Source of the DNA: Gallibacterium faecale
GTDB taxonomy: Bacteria; Pseudomonadota; Gammaproteobacteria; Enterobacterales; Pasteurellaceae
Direction: 5' to 3'
NCBI RefSeq assembly: GCF_027920745.1
Contig: NZ_JAQIBB010000066.1
Coordinates: 1 to 24,138, forward strand
Length of the DNA: 24,138 bases
In this document: positions 15,678 through 23,452 of the stretch, piece after piece
Numbering within the stretch: position 1 is the first letter of the stretch
Layout: each line of letters opens with the position of its first letter
Position numbers and translations under genes: made by a program
The notes under the pieces: model-generated
The model's input: only the letters and a program-made list of their open reading frames with translations
Database searches by the model: none
Told to the model about the DNA's origin: nothing

Positions 15678-16289
15678 ATGCATTTGTCAGAAGGTGTGTT
15701 GCATCCTCCTGTGTTAGCGGTTGGTTATATTATTGCCGTTATTGGAATTACGGTTGGATTACGCAAAATTGAAAATCAAAAATTACCGTTAGTGGCATTG
15801 TTTGCCGCCACATTTTTTGTCGCAAGTACCATTCATATTCCTGTCGGTATAGGAAGCGTACATTTGATTCTTAATGGCATTGCAGGTTTATTTTTAGGAT
15901 GGGCTGTATTCCCAGCATTTTTAATTGGGTTAGTTTTACAATTATTATTTTTCTCTTTTGGGGGATTTACTGTGCTGGGTGTCAATTTATGTATTATGGC
16001 ATTACCGGCTGTTGCAATACGTTATCTATTAAGGCGCTTCTTTACACGAGAAACAACGCCTCAGCAAGTAAAAATAATTGGCGCTTTAGCTGGAATATTA
16101 GGCGTGGTTGGTGCGGCTGCAATTGCTTCTTTAACATTAGCATTGGATGGTGGAAAAGACTATATACATTTGATTGGGTTACTTATTGTTTCCCACATTC
16201 CAGTGTTTATTGTAGATAGTTTAATCAGTGTTGGTATTGTCACGTTAGTCGTAAAAATGAGACCTTCAATCTATGATGAAATTAGTTAA
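15678..16289 (+). CDS. nikM: Nickel ECF transporter substrate-binding membrane component NikM
   Basis: NikM is the S component of the nickel importer, a 203-residue membrane protein with about six or seven segments. Family proteins coordinate the metal with the N-terminal Met-His and a later His. Here the chain starts MHLSEGVLHPPVLAVGY, so His2 is kept. The HIPVGIGSVHLILNG block (about 55-69) holds the other expected ligand region. Later blocks FPAFLIGLVLQLLFFSFGG and ALPAVAIRYLLRR are also typical of CbiM/NikM. It overlaps nikQ by 17 bp. The nickel rather than cobalt specificity is inferred from the urease and nikKL context. Confidence 0.94.
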   Translation: MHLSEGVLHPPVLAVGYIIAVIGITVGLRKIENQKLPLVALFAATFFVASTIHIPVGIGSVHLILNGIAGLFLGWAVFPAFLIGLVLQLLFFSFGGFTVLGVNLCIMALPAVAIRYLLRRFFTRETTPQQVKIIGALAGILGVVGAAAIASLTLALDGGKDYIHLIGLLIVSHIPVFIVDSLISVGIVTLVVKMRPSIYDEIS

Positions 16290-16890
16290 TCTATTCTCCC
16301 TTCAGTATCGCCTGATCTATTTAGTTATTTGGGGCTTTTTTATAAGTACTATTCATCAAATAGAGATTTTATTGATTTTAAACTGTTTAGCTTTATTTTG
16401 GTTAGGCATACAGATAGGGATATATCGTCAACGTTATCGCTGTTATTTACTAAAATGGTTACGTTTTCATATATTTACACTGTTTTTATTTGTTACGTTG
16501 AGTTTGCAGATTGATCATACAGGTATAAGTTTTTATCGATCAGGGATGTTCTTGGCGTTAATCTTAAGTTTGAGGATTAATCTATTAGCATTTTCGCTGT
16601 GGATTGTGATGATGAATGTTGCAGAACAGCATTTATTACAAGCGATAACCCAGCTGCCTTTTCCTAAAAAATTACAGCAATTATTTATTTTGACTGTACG
16701 CTATGTTGCTGTTTTGGGAGAAGTGAATCGTAATATTGGGATAGCCATGAAAGCGAGAGGATTTCATGCAAGATGTGATAAACGCTCTTTTTATGTGTTA
16801 TCACAGAGAGTTGCTTTATTATTAATACATGCATTAAATAAAGTAGAAATTACGCAAAATGCGTTAAAGGCACGTGGATTAAAATTTTAA
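16273..16890 (+). CDS. nikQ: Nickel ECF transporter T component NikQ
   Basis: NikQ is the transmembrane coupling subunit (CbiQ family), with 205 residues and about four or five hydrophobic segments in the first 130 residues. The two cytoplasmic coupling motifs that contact the ATPase are visible: AMKARGF near residue 160 and ALKARGL at the C-terminus. The start lies inside nikM (17-bp overlap), which suggests translational coupling. Two ATGs in tandem are possible. nikO follows after 6 bp. Confidence 0.92.
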   Translation: MMKLVNLFSLQYRLIYLVIWGFFISTIHQIEILLILNCLALFWLGIQIGIYRQRYRCYLLKWLRFHIFTLFLFVTLSLQIDHTGISFYRSGMFLALILSLRINLLAFSLWIVMMNVAEQHLLQAITQLPFPKKLQQLFILTVRYVAVLGEVNRNIGIAMKARGFHARCDKRSFYVLSQRVALLLIHALNKVEITQNALKARGLKF

Positions 16891-16896
16891 ATATCA

Positions 16897-17535
16897 ATGA
16901 GTATTTTATCTGTCAAACACATTTGTATTTCTGTACAAAATAGAACCATTATTCAGAATTTGTCTTTTCAATTAGAAGATAGACAAAGACTCTTTCTACT
17001 AGGGGAAATTGGTACAGGAAAAACAACATTATTGCATAGTTTATTAGGTTTTGTACCGATAGAACGTGGTGAAATTAAATGGTTTGGGCAAGTTTGTGTA
17101 ACAGAAAAAGATTTTCAACCATTACGTGGTAAAGTGGGGTTATGTTTTCAAAATGCAGATGATCAATTATTTGGACCATCAGTGTTAGATGATGTTGCTT
17201 TTGGTCCACTTAATCAAGGTTTATCTAAGTATCAAGCTTATTCAATTGCAGAACAACAATTAGCTACCTTAGATATTATTAGATTAAAGGATCGCTCTAT
17301 AACAGCACTGTCAGGAGGAGAGAAAACATTTGTTGCTTTGGCTGGTGTTTTAGCTATGCAACCAAAAGCTTTATTGCTAGATGAACCAACAACAGGATTA
17401 GATAGTCGTAATAAAGATAAGCTTAGTATGCTATTAGCGGAATTAGAGTTGCCAATGATCATTGCGTCACACGATCAGGTGTTTATTGATAATATATCCG
17501 ATTCAGTAATTTATATGCAGCCACAATTATTGTGA
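16897..17535 (+). CDS. nikO: Nickel ECF transporter ATPase NikO
   Basis: NikO is the ABC ATPase of the nickel ECF importer, with 212 residues. It is shorter than many CbiO proteins (about 270) because it ends soon after the H-loop, as is common for NikO. Motifs seen are Walker A GEIGTGKTT (about 38-46), the Q-loop LCFQNADDQLFGP characteristic of ECF ATPases, signature LSGGE, Walker B ALLLDEPTTGLD, and the H-loop IIASHD. It is the last nik gene and is followed by a strong hairpin shared with the convergent lipoprotein gene. Confidence 0.95.
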   Translation: MSILSVKHICISVQNRTIIQNLSFQLEDRQRLFLLGEIGTGKTTLLHSLLGFVPIERGEIKWFGQVCVTEKDFQPLRGKVGLCFQNADDQLFGPSVLDDVAFGPLNQGLSKYQAYSIAEQQLATLDIIRLKDRSITALSGGEKTFVALAGVLAMQPKALLLDEPTTGLDSRNKDKLSMLLAELELPMIIASHDQVFIDNISDSVIYMQPQLL

Positions 17536-17543
17536 GCAGTAAA

Positions 17544-17575
17544 ATGAGCACTCTTTTATTAAACAGAGTGCTCAT
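17544..17575. terminator. Bidirectional hairpin between nikO and the lipoprotein gene
   Basis: A perfect 11-bp stem (ATGAGCACTCT with AGAGTGCTCAT) and a 10-base loop lie between the two convergent stops. A-rich and T-rich flanks on both sides are short, so it probably works as a moderate terminator for both directions. Confidence 0.75.
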
Positions 17576-17585
17576 AGTAAAAATG

Positions 17586-18080
17586 TTATTTAGTTTCAGC
17601 TGCTTTTTGCGTTGCATCGTCAACTTGTTTTTGTAACTCAGCAAGCGACTTTTCTGCATTATCTAAAGTTTGTGTGGTTTTGCTTTGTAGCTCTGTATAA
17701 GCTTTTACTTCTTCTGGAGAAGGTTGGTGGCTGGTGAGATCAGACGATTTTTTCATAAGATCTACAAAGAGAGTTAATCCTTCATTATATTTTGCTTGTA
17801 CTGCCTTCGCTTCATCAGTATTCATTTTTAAGTCATTGACAGCTTTGATAACAGTTTGAAAGCTACTAATAATATTATTATAGGCTTTTACTTTATCTTC
17901 ATTGGATTGTGCTGACTCAAGTTGTTGAATTAAGTTTGTGCCGTTTTCTTGTTTTAAAGCAGTATCTAATGTTTGACGCAGATTATTAACATCTGCTTTT
18001 AGATCATCTGCTTTATCACCACAGGCGGCTAAAAAAAGCGTAAATAAACCAATAAGAAAAAAATTCTTTAACTGTTGCAT
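17586..18080 (-). CDS. Small predicted lipoprotein, helical, function unknown
   Basis: This 164-residue protein has a lipoprotein signal peptide with lipobox LAAC and Cys20 as the lipidated residue; Gly follows, so outer-membrane sorting is expected. The mature part is Lys, Glu and Gln rich, with few aromatic residues and no further Cys. It looks like a bundle of three or four helices or a coiled coil (LKADVNNLRQTLDTALKQ, LAELQKQVDDATQKAAE). I do not recognise a characterised family. The ribosome site AAAGGA stands 8-9 bp before the ATG. Only 41 bp separate it from queH on the same strand, so it may share the ispB-queH transcript. It ends at the hairpin shared with nikO. Confidence 0.8.
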   Translation of the reverse strand: MQQLKNFFLIGLFTLFLAACGDKADDLKADVNNLRQTLDTALKQENGTNLIQQLESAQSNEDKVKAYNNIISSFQTVIKAVNDLKMNTDEAKAVQAKYNEGLTLFVDLMKKSSDLTSHQPSPEEVKAYTELQSKTTQTLDNAEKSLAELQKQVDDATQKAAETK

Positions 18081-18121
18081 AAGTAATATCCTTTAAAAAT
18101 TAATTAAATTGAATGAGATGA

Positions 18122-18835
18122 TTAATCGGCAGAATAGTAAAGTTTACCGATTTCGATTTTGGCACGACCTTGAGATTCTCGCCATTTATTGGTGTCACGT
18201 AATGAATAAACGCAGCCACAATATTCTTGTTGATAAAATCTTTCTCGCTTACTAATTTCGATCATACGTTGCGAGCCACCACCTTTACGCCAGTTGTAGT
18301 CCCAGTATATGACATCATCATATTTTTCTGCTGCACGGTGACCGCAGCCATTAATTTGATTCATATCTTTCCAACGTGAGATTCCTAAGCTACTGGTAAA
18401 AACAGGAAATCCATGTTCATGTGCATATTGAGCGGCTTTTTCAAAACGCATATCAAAACACATAGTACAGCGGATTCCTCTTTCCGGTTCATCTTCCATA
18501 CCTTTGGCTCTTTCAAACCATTCAGCACGATCATAATCAGCATCGATAAATGGAATGTTATATTTTTCAGCAAAACGAATATTTTCCTCTTTACGGATTA
18601 AATACTCTTTTTGCGGGTGAATATTTGGATTATAAAAGTAAATTGTGAAATCAATTTCAGAGGCTAATAAAGCTTCCATAACTTCACCAGAACAAGGCGC
18701 ACAACAAGAGTGCAACAGCAATTTGTTATGACCATTAGGTAAAGTTAATTTTGGGCGCACAAACGGTGCATTTGGATCTTTAGCTTCTTTCTTTTTTCTT
18801 CCACGAGATGAAATAGGTTGTTGTATATCTGACAT
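18122..18835 (-). CDS. queH: Epoxyqueuosine reductase QueH
   Basis: QueH carries out the last step of queuosine synthesis, reducing epoxyqueuosine to queuosine in tRNA; it is a non-homologous substitute for the cobalamin-dependent QueG. The 237-residue protein (formerly DUF208) has the LLLHSCCAPCS motif with Cys44, Cys45 and Cys48, then Cys123 and Cys126 (RCTMCFDMR), Cys164 (NGCGHRAAEKY), and Cys206 and Cys208 (QEYCGCVYSL). Together these bind the iron-sulfur cluster and metal. A basic extension (about 35 residues, SRGRKKKEAKD) precedes the core. The gene is 11 bp after ispB in the same direction. Use of QueH rather than QueG is consistent with many Pasteurellaceae. Confidence 0.93.
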   Translation of the reverse strand: MSDIQQPISSRGRKKKEAKDPNAPFVRPKLTLPNGHNKLLLHSCCAPCSGEVMEALLASEIDFTIYFYNPNIHPQKEYLIRKEENIRFAEKYNIPFIDADYDRAEWFERAKGMEDEPERGIRCTMCFDMRFEKAAQYAHEHGFPVFTSSLGISRWKDMNQINGCGHRAAEKYDDVIYWDYNWRKGGGSQRMIEISKRERFYQQEYCGCVYSLRDTNKWRESQGRAKIEIGKLYYSAD

Positions 18836-18846
18836 AATTCTTAATT

Positions 18847-19818
18847 TTAATAACTTCGTTCAACAGAGATTTTTGCAAGGGAAACGAGTGCTTCTTTATA
18901 TGGGCTTTCAGCAATAATATTCAGTGCATCAATTGCTTTTTGTGCTTCAAGTTTCGCCTTTTCTACGGTATAAGTTAATGAATTACAACGTTCCATAATA
19001 GCTTGGATTGTTGAAAGGTGTTCACGTCCATGCCCATGTTCAATAATAGAACGAATTAATTGACTTTCTTCTGGTGCTGCATGATACATAGCATGTAATA
19101 AAGGTAAAGTTGGTTTCCCTTCTTCAAGATCATCACCAAGATTTTTCCCTAATTGTTCAACATCAGCACGGTAATCAAGGACATCATCAATAAGTTGAAA
19201 AGCCGTACCTAAATAGCGACCATAAAGTTTCATTGCTTGAATTTGTTCAGTAGGGGCATCAGCTAAAATGGCAGAACATTCAGCAGCAACTTCAAAGAGA
19301 CGGGCTGTTTTACTATAAATAACCTGCATATAGCTTTGTTCAGTAGTATTAGGATCATTACAATTCATTAATTGTAAGACTTCACCTTCTGCAATGACAT
19401 TTACTGCATCAGACATTACTTGTAACACTGGGAGCGAACCTAACTGTGACATTAGTTGGAAGGCACGAGTATAGATAAAATCACCAACAAGAACACTTGC
19501 TGCATTACCAAAGATAGCATTAGCCGTATCTCGGCCACGACGCAAAGTCGATCCATCAACTACATCATCATGTAATAAAGTTGCAGTGTGAATAAATTCG
19601 ATAAAGGTTGCACAGGTAATATGTTTATCACCTTGATAATTCAATGCATTTGCAACTAAAACTGCAATTAATGGGCGGATCCGTTTCCCACCGCCATTAA
19701 CAATATAAAAACTTAATTGATTAATAAGGGCAATATCAGATTGTAATTGTTGTGAAATCATATTGTTTACTGATTTCATATCGTTTGCTGATAGTGCCTG
19801 AATTTCTTGTAAATTCAT
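18847..19818 (-). CDS. ispB: Octaprenyl diphosphate synthase IspB
   Basis: IspB is a long-chain trans-prenyltransferase that builds the C40 side chain of ubiquinone and menaquinone from farnesyl diphosphate and IPP. The 323-residue protein has GGGKRIRP (42-49), the first Asp-rich motif DDVVD (84-88), RRG, and the second Asp-rich motif DDVLD (211-215), preceded by GTAFQLI. I chose ATG 19818 because AAGGGA lies just upstream and the protein then starts MNLQEIQ, like E. coli IspB; an ATG four codons earlier overlaps that ribosome site. It is divergent from rplU, the usual neighbour in gammaproteobacteria, and leads queH. A small difference is Gly89 where Glu usually follows DDVVD. Confidence 0.96.
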   Translation of the reverse strand: MNLQEIQALSANDMKSVNNMISQQLQSDIALINQLSFYIVNGGGKRIRPLIAVLVANALNYQGDKHITCATFIEFIHTATLLHDDVVDGSTLRRGRDTANAIFGNAASVLVGDFIYTRAFQLMSQLGSLPVLQVMSDAVNVIAEGEVLQLMNCNDPNTTEQSYMQVIYSKTARLFEVAAECSAILADAPTEQIQAMKLYGRYLGTAFQLIDDVLDYRADVEQLGKNLGDDLEEGKPTLPLLHAMYHAAPEESQLIRSIIEHGHGREHLSTIQAIMERCNSLTYTVEKAKLEAQKAIDALNIIAESPYKEALVSLAKISVERSY

Positions 19819-19883
19819 ACATCCCTTCATTGATTATGGCATAAGCATGAGCCAGTAATGCTTTTATATAAAGACGGTTGTCG

Positions 19884-19912
19884 ATTTTACCCTAAAAATT
19901 TATATTTCTAAA
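19884..19912 (-). promoter_or_regulatory. Candidate ispB promoter
   Basis: On the minus strand there are -35 TTTAGA (19907-19912), a 17-bp spacer and -10 TAAAAT (19884-19889), about 66 bp before the ispB start. The -10 and spacing fit well; the -35 is moderate. Confidence 0.45.
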
Positions 19913-19962
19913 ATTAAACAATGAAATTTAGCAAGATTTTTTATTTTGTTGAAAATCCGTGC

Positions 19963-19991
19963 TTGCTATTTTGTTTTTTTTTCCGTAAAAT
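19963..19991 (+). promoter_or_regulatory. rplU-rpmA promoter with GC-rich discriminator
   Basis: -35 TTGCTA (19963-19968), a T-rich 17-bp spacer, and -10 TAAAAT (19986-19991), followed by CCGCGACC. A GC-rich discriminator after the -10 is typical of ribosomal promoters under ppGpp (stringent) control. Confidence 0.7.
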
Positions 19992-20016
19992 CCGCGACCT
20001 ATTATGTGAATTTTAA

Positions 20017-20063
20017 AGTGCTGAGTTTAGATAACCTAATATTGGGTTTGATTAGATAGCACT
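20017..20063 (+). promoter_or_regulatory. Possible structured 5' leader of rplU
   Basis: AGTGCT (20017-20022) can pair with AGCACT (20058-20063). Within it, AACCTA (20033-20038) pairs with TGGGTT (20043-20048) around a 4-base loop, with one G-U pair. The two stems fill the leader between the predicted transcript start and the ribosome site. This could be an L21 autoregulatory element, but this is untested. Confidence 0.35.
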
Positions 20064-20086
20064 ACAATTTAGCGGAGTTTTCTTCT

Positions 20087-20398
20087 ATGTACGCGGTTTT
20101 CCAAAGTGGCGGCAAACAACACAGAGTAAGCGAAGGTCAAGTTGTTCGTTTAGAAAAACTTGAAGTGGCAACAGGTGAATCAGTTGAATTTGATTCTGTG
20201 TTAATGGTCGTTAATGGTGAAGATGTTAAAATTGGTGCGCCAGTTGTTTCTGGTGCTAAAGTGGTGGCTGAAGTTGTAGCTCACGGACGTGGCGAAAAAG
20301 TTAAAATCGTTAAGTTCCGTCGTCGTAAACACAGCCGTAAACAACAAGGTCATCGTCAGTGGTTCACAGAAGTGAAGATCACTGCAATTAACGCTTAA
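20087..20398 (+). CDS. rplU: 50S ribosomal protein L21
   Basis: This is a 103-residue component of the large ribosomal subunit that binds 23S rRNA. It begins MYAVFQSGGKQHRVSEGQ and contains the conserved basic block VKIVKFRRRKHSRKQQGHRQ (about 73-92), both diagnostic. GCGGAG stands 9-10 bp before the ATG. It is transcribed with rpmA, 19 bp downstream. The codon choice is that of a highly expressed gene (many CGT Arg and GGT Gly codons). Confidence 0.99.
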   Translation: MYAVFQSGGKQHRVSEGQVVRLEKLEVATGESVEFDSVLMVVNGEDVKIGAPVVSGAKVVAEVVAHGRGEKVKIVKFRRRKHSRKQQGHRQWFTEVKITAINA

Positions 20399-20417
20399 TT
20401 CAAAGGAGATCAGATAA

Positions 20418-20675
20418 ATGGCAACTAAAAAAGCTGGGGGTTCAACCCGTAACGGTCGCGACTCTGAAAGTAAACGTCTTGGTGTTAAGCGTTTCGGTGG
20501 TGAATCTGTATTAGCAGGTAACATCATCGTTCGTCAACGTGGTACTAAATTCCATGCTGGTAACAACGTTGGTATGGGACGTGATCATACTTTATTCGCA
20601 ACTGCTGATGGTAAAGTGAAATTTGAAGTTAAAGGCGATAAAGGCCGTAAATACGTAAGTATTGTAACTGAGTAA
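20418..20675 (+). CDS. rpmA: 50S ribosomal protein L27
   Basis: This 85-residue protein reaches the peptidyl-transferase centre with its N-terminus. It begins MATKKAGGSTRNGRDSESKR, the proteobacterial form without the cleaved leader seen in Firmicutes. The LGVKRFGGESVLAGNIIVRQRG block confirms the family. AAAGGAG is the ribosome site. It is the last gene before a strong terminator. Confidence 0.99.
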   Translation: MATKKAGGSTRNGRDSESKRLGVKRFGGESVLAGNIIVRQRGTKFHAGNNVGMGRDHTLFATADGKVKFEVKGDKGRKYVSIVTE

Positions 20676-20697
20676 TTTCAGATCAAATCAAATTATG

Positions 20698-20729
20698 AAA
20701 AACTGCACTTAAATAAGTGCAGTTTTTTT
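20698..20729 (+). terminator. Intrinsic terminator after rpmA
   Basis: The stem ACTGCACTT / AAGTGCAGT, extended by A-T pairs, has a 4-base AAAT loop and is followed by a run of seven T. It ends 25 bp before mutM, which should therefore have its own weak promoter or rely on readthrough. Confidence 0.93.
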
Positions 20730-20754
20730 ATATCTCAAATTTAGGAGGTGGATA

Positions 20755-21573
20755 ATGCCAGAATTACCCGAAGTTGAAACCACACGGCAAGGGATCCTAC
20801 CTTATCTTCAAGATCAAGTTATTGATCATCTTATTATAAGAACGCCTCGCTTACGTTGGGCAATTAGTCGTGAATTATTTACCCTCTCTTCAGAGAAAAT
20901 TATTGGTATAAAACGTCGAGCTAAATATCTGATTATTGAATTGGAAATTGGCTATATCATTGTGCATTTAGGAATGTCAGGATCATTGAGAATTGTGTCA
21001 GATCAAGATCCTGTGGATAAACATGATCACGTGGATATGATCTTAACTAATGGAAAGATCTTAAGATATAACGATCCTAGAAAGTTTGGTGCTTGGCTAT
21101 GGACGGCAACACTTGAACGATTTTCTCTTTTTAGCAAATTAGGACCAGAACCATTAAGCGATGCATTTACTGGAGATTATCTCTTTGCTAAAAGTCGCAA
21201 ACGTCAAACTGTAGTGAAAGCATGGTTGATGAATAATGAAATCGTTGTTGGAGTAGGGAATATCTATGCAAATGAGGTACTTTTTTCTTGTAAGATCCAC
21301 CCTAAAACAGTAGTCAGTACCTTGACACAACAACAGTGTGAACAACTTGCTATGCAGATTAAACAGATATTACAGCAAGCTATCAAGCAAGGTGGTACAA
21401 CGTTACAAGATTTTATTCAACCAGATGGGCGTCCTGGATATTTTAAGCAATCATTGCAAGTATATGGACGTAAAGATGAACCTTGTGTTTGTTGTGGGCA
21501 TTTGATTGAAACTATTGTGATAGGGCAGCGAACGAGTTTTTATTGTCCAATTTGCCAAGTGTTGAATAAATAA
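20755..21573 (+). CDS. mutM: Formamidopyrimidine-DNA glycosylase MutM (Fpg)
   Basis: MutM is a base-excision repair enzyme that removes 8-oxoguanine and formamidopyrimidines and nicks the strand. The 272-residue protein starts MPELPEVETTR, so Pro2 (the catalytic amine after Met removal) and Glu3 are present. The RRAKYL block holds the conserved Lys. VVGVGNIYANE is the helix-two-turn-helix region. The C-terminal zinc finger is CxxC (EPCVCCG) and CxxC (YCPICQ), with the Arg of GQRTSFYCP in place. AGGAGGTGG is a strong ribosome site. It is a usual neighbour of rplU-rpmA in related genomes. Confidence 0.97.
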   Translation: MPELPEVETTRQGILPYLQDQVIDHLIIRTPRLRWAISRELFTLSSEKIIGIKRRAKYLIIELEIGYIIVHLGMSGSLRIVSDQDPVDKHDHVDMILTNGKILRYNDPRKFGAWLWTATLERFSLFSKLGPEPLSDAFTGDYLFAKSRKRQTVVKAWLMNNEIVVGVGNIYANEVLFSCKIHPKTVVSTLTQQQCEQLAMQIKQILQQAIKQGGTTLQDFIQPDGRPGYFKQSLQVYGRKDEPCVCCGHLIETIVIGQRTSFYCPICQVLNK

Positions 21574-21645
21574 ACGAAAGATTAAATCTTAAACAAAAAT
21601 TGAAAAAATAAAAAAAATGTACTACCTCTAACGAGTGAATCGCGG

Positions 21646-21691
21646 AAATTTGATCTAGATAACGTTTTTTTTTCCTAAAAAGGATTAGAAT
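21646..21691 (+). promoter_or_regulatory. CRP-dependent (class II) promoter of pckA
   Basis: The 22-bp site at 21646-21667 matches the consensus CRP palindrome (AAATGTGATCTAGATCACATTT) at 19 of 22 positions, including the whole TGATCTAGAT core. The -10 TAGAAT is at 21686-21691. With +1 at 21698 the site centre is exactly -41.5, the class II position. This predicts activation when cAMP is high. Confidence 0.75.
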
Positions 21692-21734
21692 GCAAAACAT
21701 GATTTTTTTATATTCAATTTGAAGGAAAATTATT

Positions 21735-23348
21735 ATGTCAAATTTAAAAGCTTATTTAGACTCAGTTGGTATTCATGATGTAGCTGAAATTGTTCATAAC
21801 CCAAGTTATGAACAACTTTTTGCAGAAGAAACTAAAGCAGATCTACAAGGTTATGAAAAAGGTCAAGTTACAGAACTTGGTGCTGTAAATGTAATGACTG
21901 GTGTATATACAGGTCGTTCACCAAAAGATAAATTCTTTGTGAAAGATGAAACAACAAAAGATACTATTTGGTGGACTTCTGATGAATACAAAAACGATAA
22001 CAAACCAGTTACTCCAGAAGCATGGAAAGAAATTAAAAAATTAGCAACTGAAGAGTTAAGTGGTAAACGTTTATTTGTGGTTGATGCATTCTGTGGTGCA
22101 AATGAAAGCAGCCGTTTGAAATTACGTTTTGTAATGGAAGTTGCATGGCAAGCTCACTTTGTAACTAATATGTTTATTCGTCCAACCGCAGAAGAGTTAG
22201 CGAATTTTGGTGAACCAGATTTCGTCATTATGAATGCATCTAAAGCGAAAGTGGAAAACTACAAAGAATTAGGCTTGAACTCTGAAACCGCTGTTGTATT
22301 TAACTTAACTGAAAAAGTACAAGTTATCTTAAATACTTGGTATGGTGGTGAAATGAAGAAAGGTATGTTCTCTTATATGAACTACTTACTTCCATTAAGA
22401 GGTATGGCTTCAATGCACTGTTCTGCTAACACCAGCAAAGATGGTAAAGAAACCGCTATCTTCTTCGGTCTTTCAGGTACAGGTAAAACTACATTATCAA
22501 CAGATCCTAACCGTTTATTAATTGGTGATGATGAACATGGTTGGGATGATGATGGTATCTTTAACTTTGAAGGTGGTTGCTATGCGAAAGTTATCAACCT
22601 TTCTAAAGAAAATGAACCAGATATCTACAATGCAATTCGTCGTGATGCATTATTAGAAAACGTCACTGTTGATGCAAATGGTAAAATTGATTTTGCAGAT
22701 AAGAGCGTAACAGAAAATACTCGTGTTTCTTATCCAATTTATCACATTGATAACATTGTTAAACCTGTATCAAAAGCAGGTCATGCAAATAAAGTTATCT
22801 TCTTATCAGCGGATGCATTTGGTGTGTTACCACCAGTGTCAATTTTAACGCCAGAACAAACTAAATATTATTTCTTATCTGGTTTCACAGCGAAATTAGC
22901 AGGTACAGAACGTGGTGTTACCGAACCTACTCCAACATTCTCTGCATGTTTCGGTGCAGCATTCTTAAGCTTACACCCAACTAAATATGCTGAAGAATTA
23001 GTGAAGAAAATGGAAGCTAACGGTGCGAAAGCATACTTAGTTAATACTGGTTGGAATGGTTCAGGTAAACGTATTTCTATCAAAGATACTCGTGGTATCA
23101 TCAATGCGATTTTAGATGGTTCTATTGATAAAGCACCTACTAAGAAAATCCCAGTATTTGACTTCGAAGTTCCAACTGAATTACCAGGTGTAAACCCTGC
23201 AATTTTAGATCCACGTGATACTTATGCAGAAAAAGGCGAATGGGAAAAACGTGCAGATGATCTTGCAGAACGTTTCACTAAGAACTTTGTGAAATATACA
23301 GGCAACGAAGCAGGTAAAGCATTAGTTGCAGCAGGTCCTAAAAAATAA
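21735..23348 (+). CDS. pckA: Phosphoenolpyruvate carboxykinase (ATP)
   Basis: This enzyme interconverts oxaloacetate plus ATP and PEP plus CO2 plus ADP. In glucose-starved cells it feeds gluconeogenesis; in capnophilic Pasteurellaceae it is known to run in the carboxylating direction towards succinate. The 537 residues match E. coli (540). Key parts seen are Arg61 in TGRSPKDKF, the P-loop GLSGTGKTT (near 246-254), kinase-2 region IGDDEHGWDDDGIFNFEGG, and the late GTERGVTEPTPTFSACFG block. GAAGGAAA is the ribosome site. Its own CRP-type promoter precedes it and a strong terminator follows, so it is monocistronic. Codon use is that of a highly expressed gene. Confidence 0.98.
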   Translation: MSNLKAYLDSVGIHDVAEIVHNPSYEQLFAEETKADLQGYEKGQVTELGAVNVMTGVYTGRSPKDKFFVKDETTKDTIWWTSDEYKNDNKPVTPEAWKEIKKLATEELSGKRLFVVDAFCGANESSRLKLRFVMEVAWQAHFVTNMFIRPTAEELANFGEPDFVIMNASKAKVENYKELGLNSETAVVFNLTEKVQVILNTWYGGEMKKGMFSYMNYLLPLRGMASMHCSANTSKDGKETAIFFGLSGTGKTTLSTDPNRLLIGDDEHGWDDDGIFNFEGGCYAKVINLSKENEPDIYNAIRRDALLENVTVDANGKIDFADKSVTENTRVSYPIYHIDNIVKPVSKAGHANKVIFLSADAFGVLPPVSILTPEQTKYYFLSGFTAKLAGTERGVTEPTPTFSACFGAAFLSLHPTKYAEELVKKMEANGAKAYLVNTGWNGSGKRISIKDTRGIINAILDGSIDKAPTKKIPVFDFEVPTELPGVNPAILDPRDTYAEKGEWEKRADDLAERFTKNFVKYTGNEAGKALVAAGPKK

Positions 23349-23376
23349 GTTAAATTAGGATGAAATAATCACAACA

Positions 23377-23407
23377 ACACCTTACCTTCATGGTAAGGTG
23401 TTTTTTT
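23377..23407 (+). terminator. Intrinsic terminator after pckA
   Basis: A perfect 10-bp stem (ACACCTTACC / GGTAAGGTGT) with a 5-base loop is followed by a run of seven T. Confidence 0.95.
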
Positions 23408-23452
23408 ATCTGATCTTATTCAGGTAATTTCGTGTAGAGATGGGAGCGATGT

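Noticed and set aside
21580..21595. AAGATT-A-AATCTT palindrome after mutM as a terminator
   Set aside because: The stem is all weak pairs with a one-base loop and there is no T-run.
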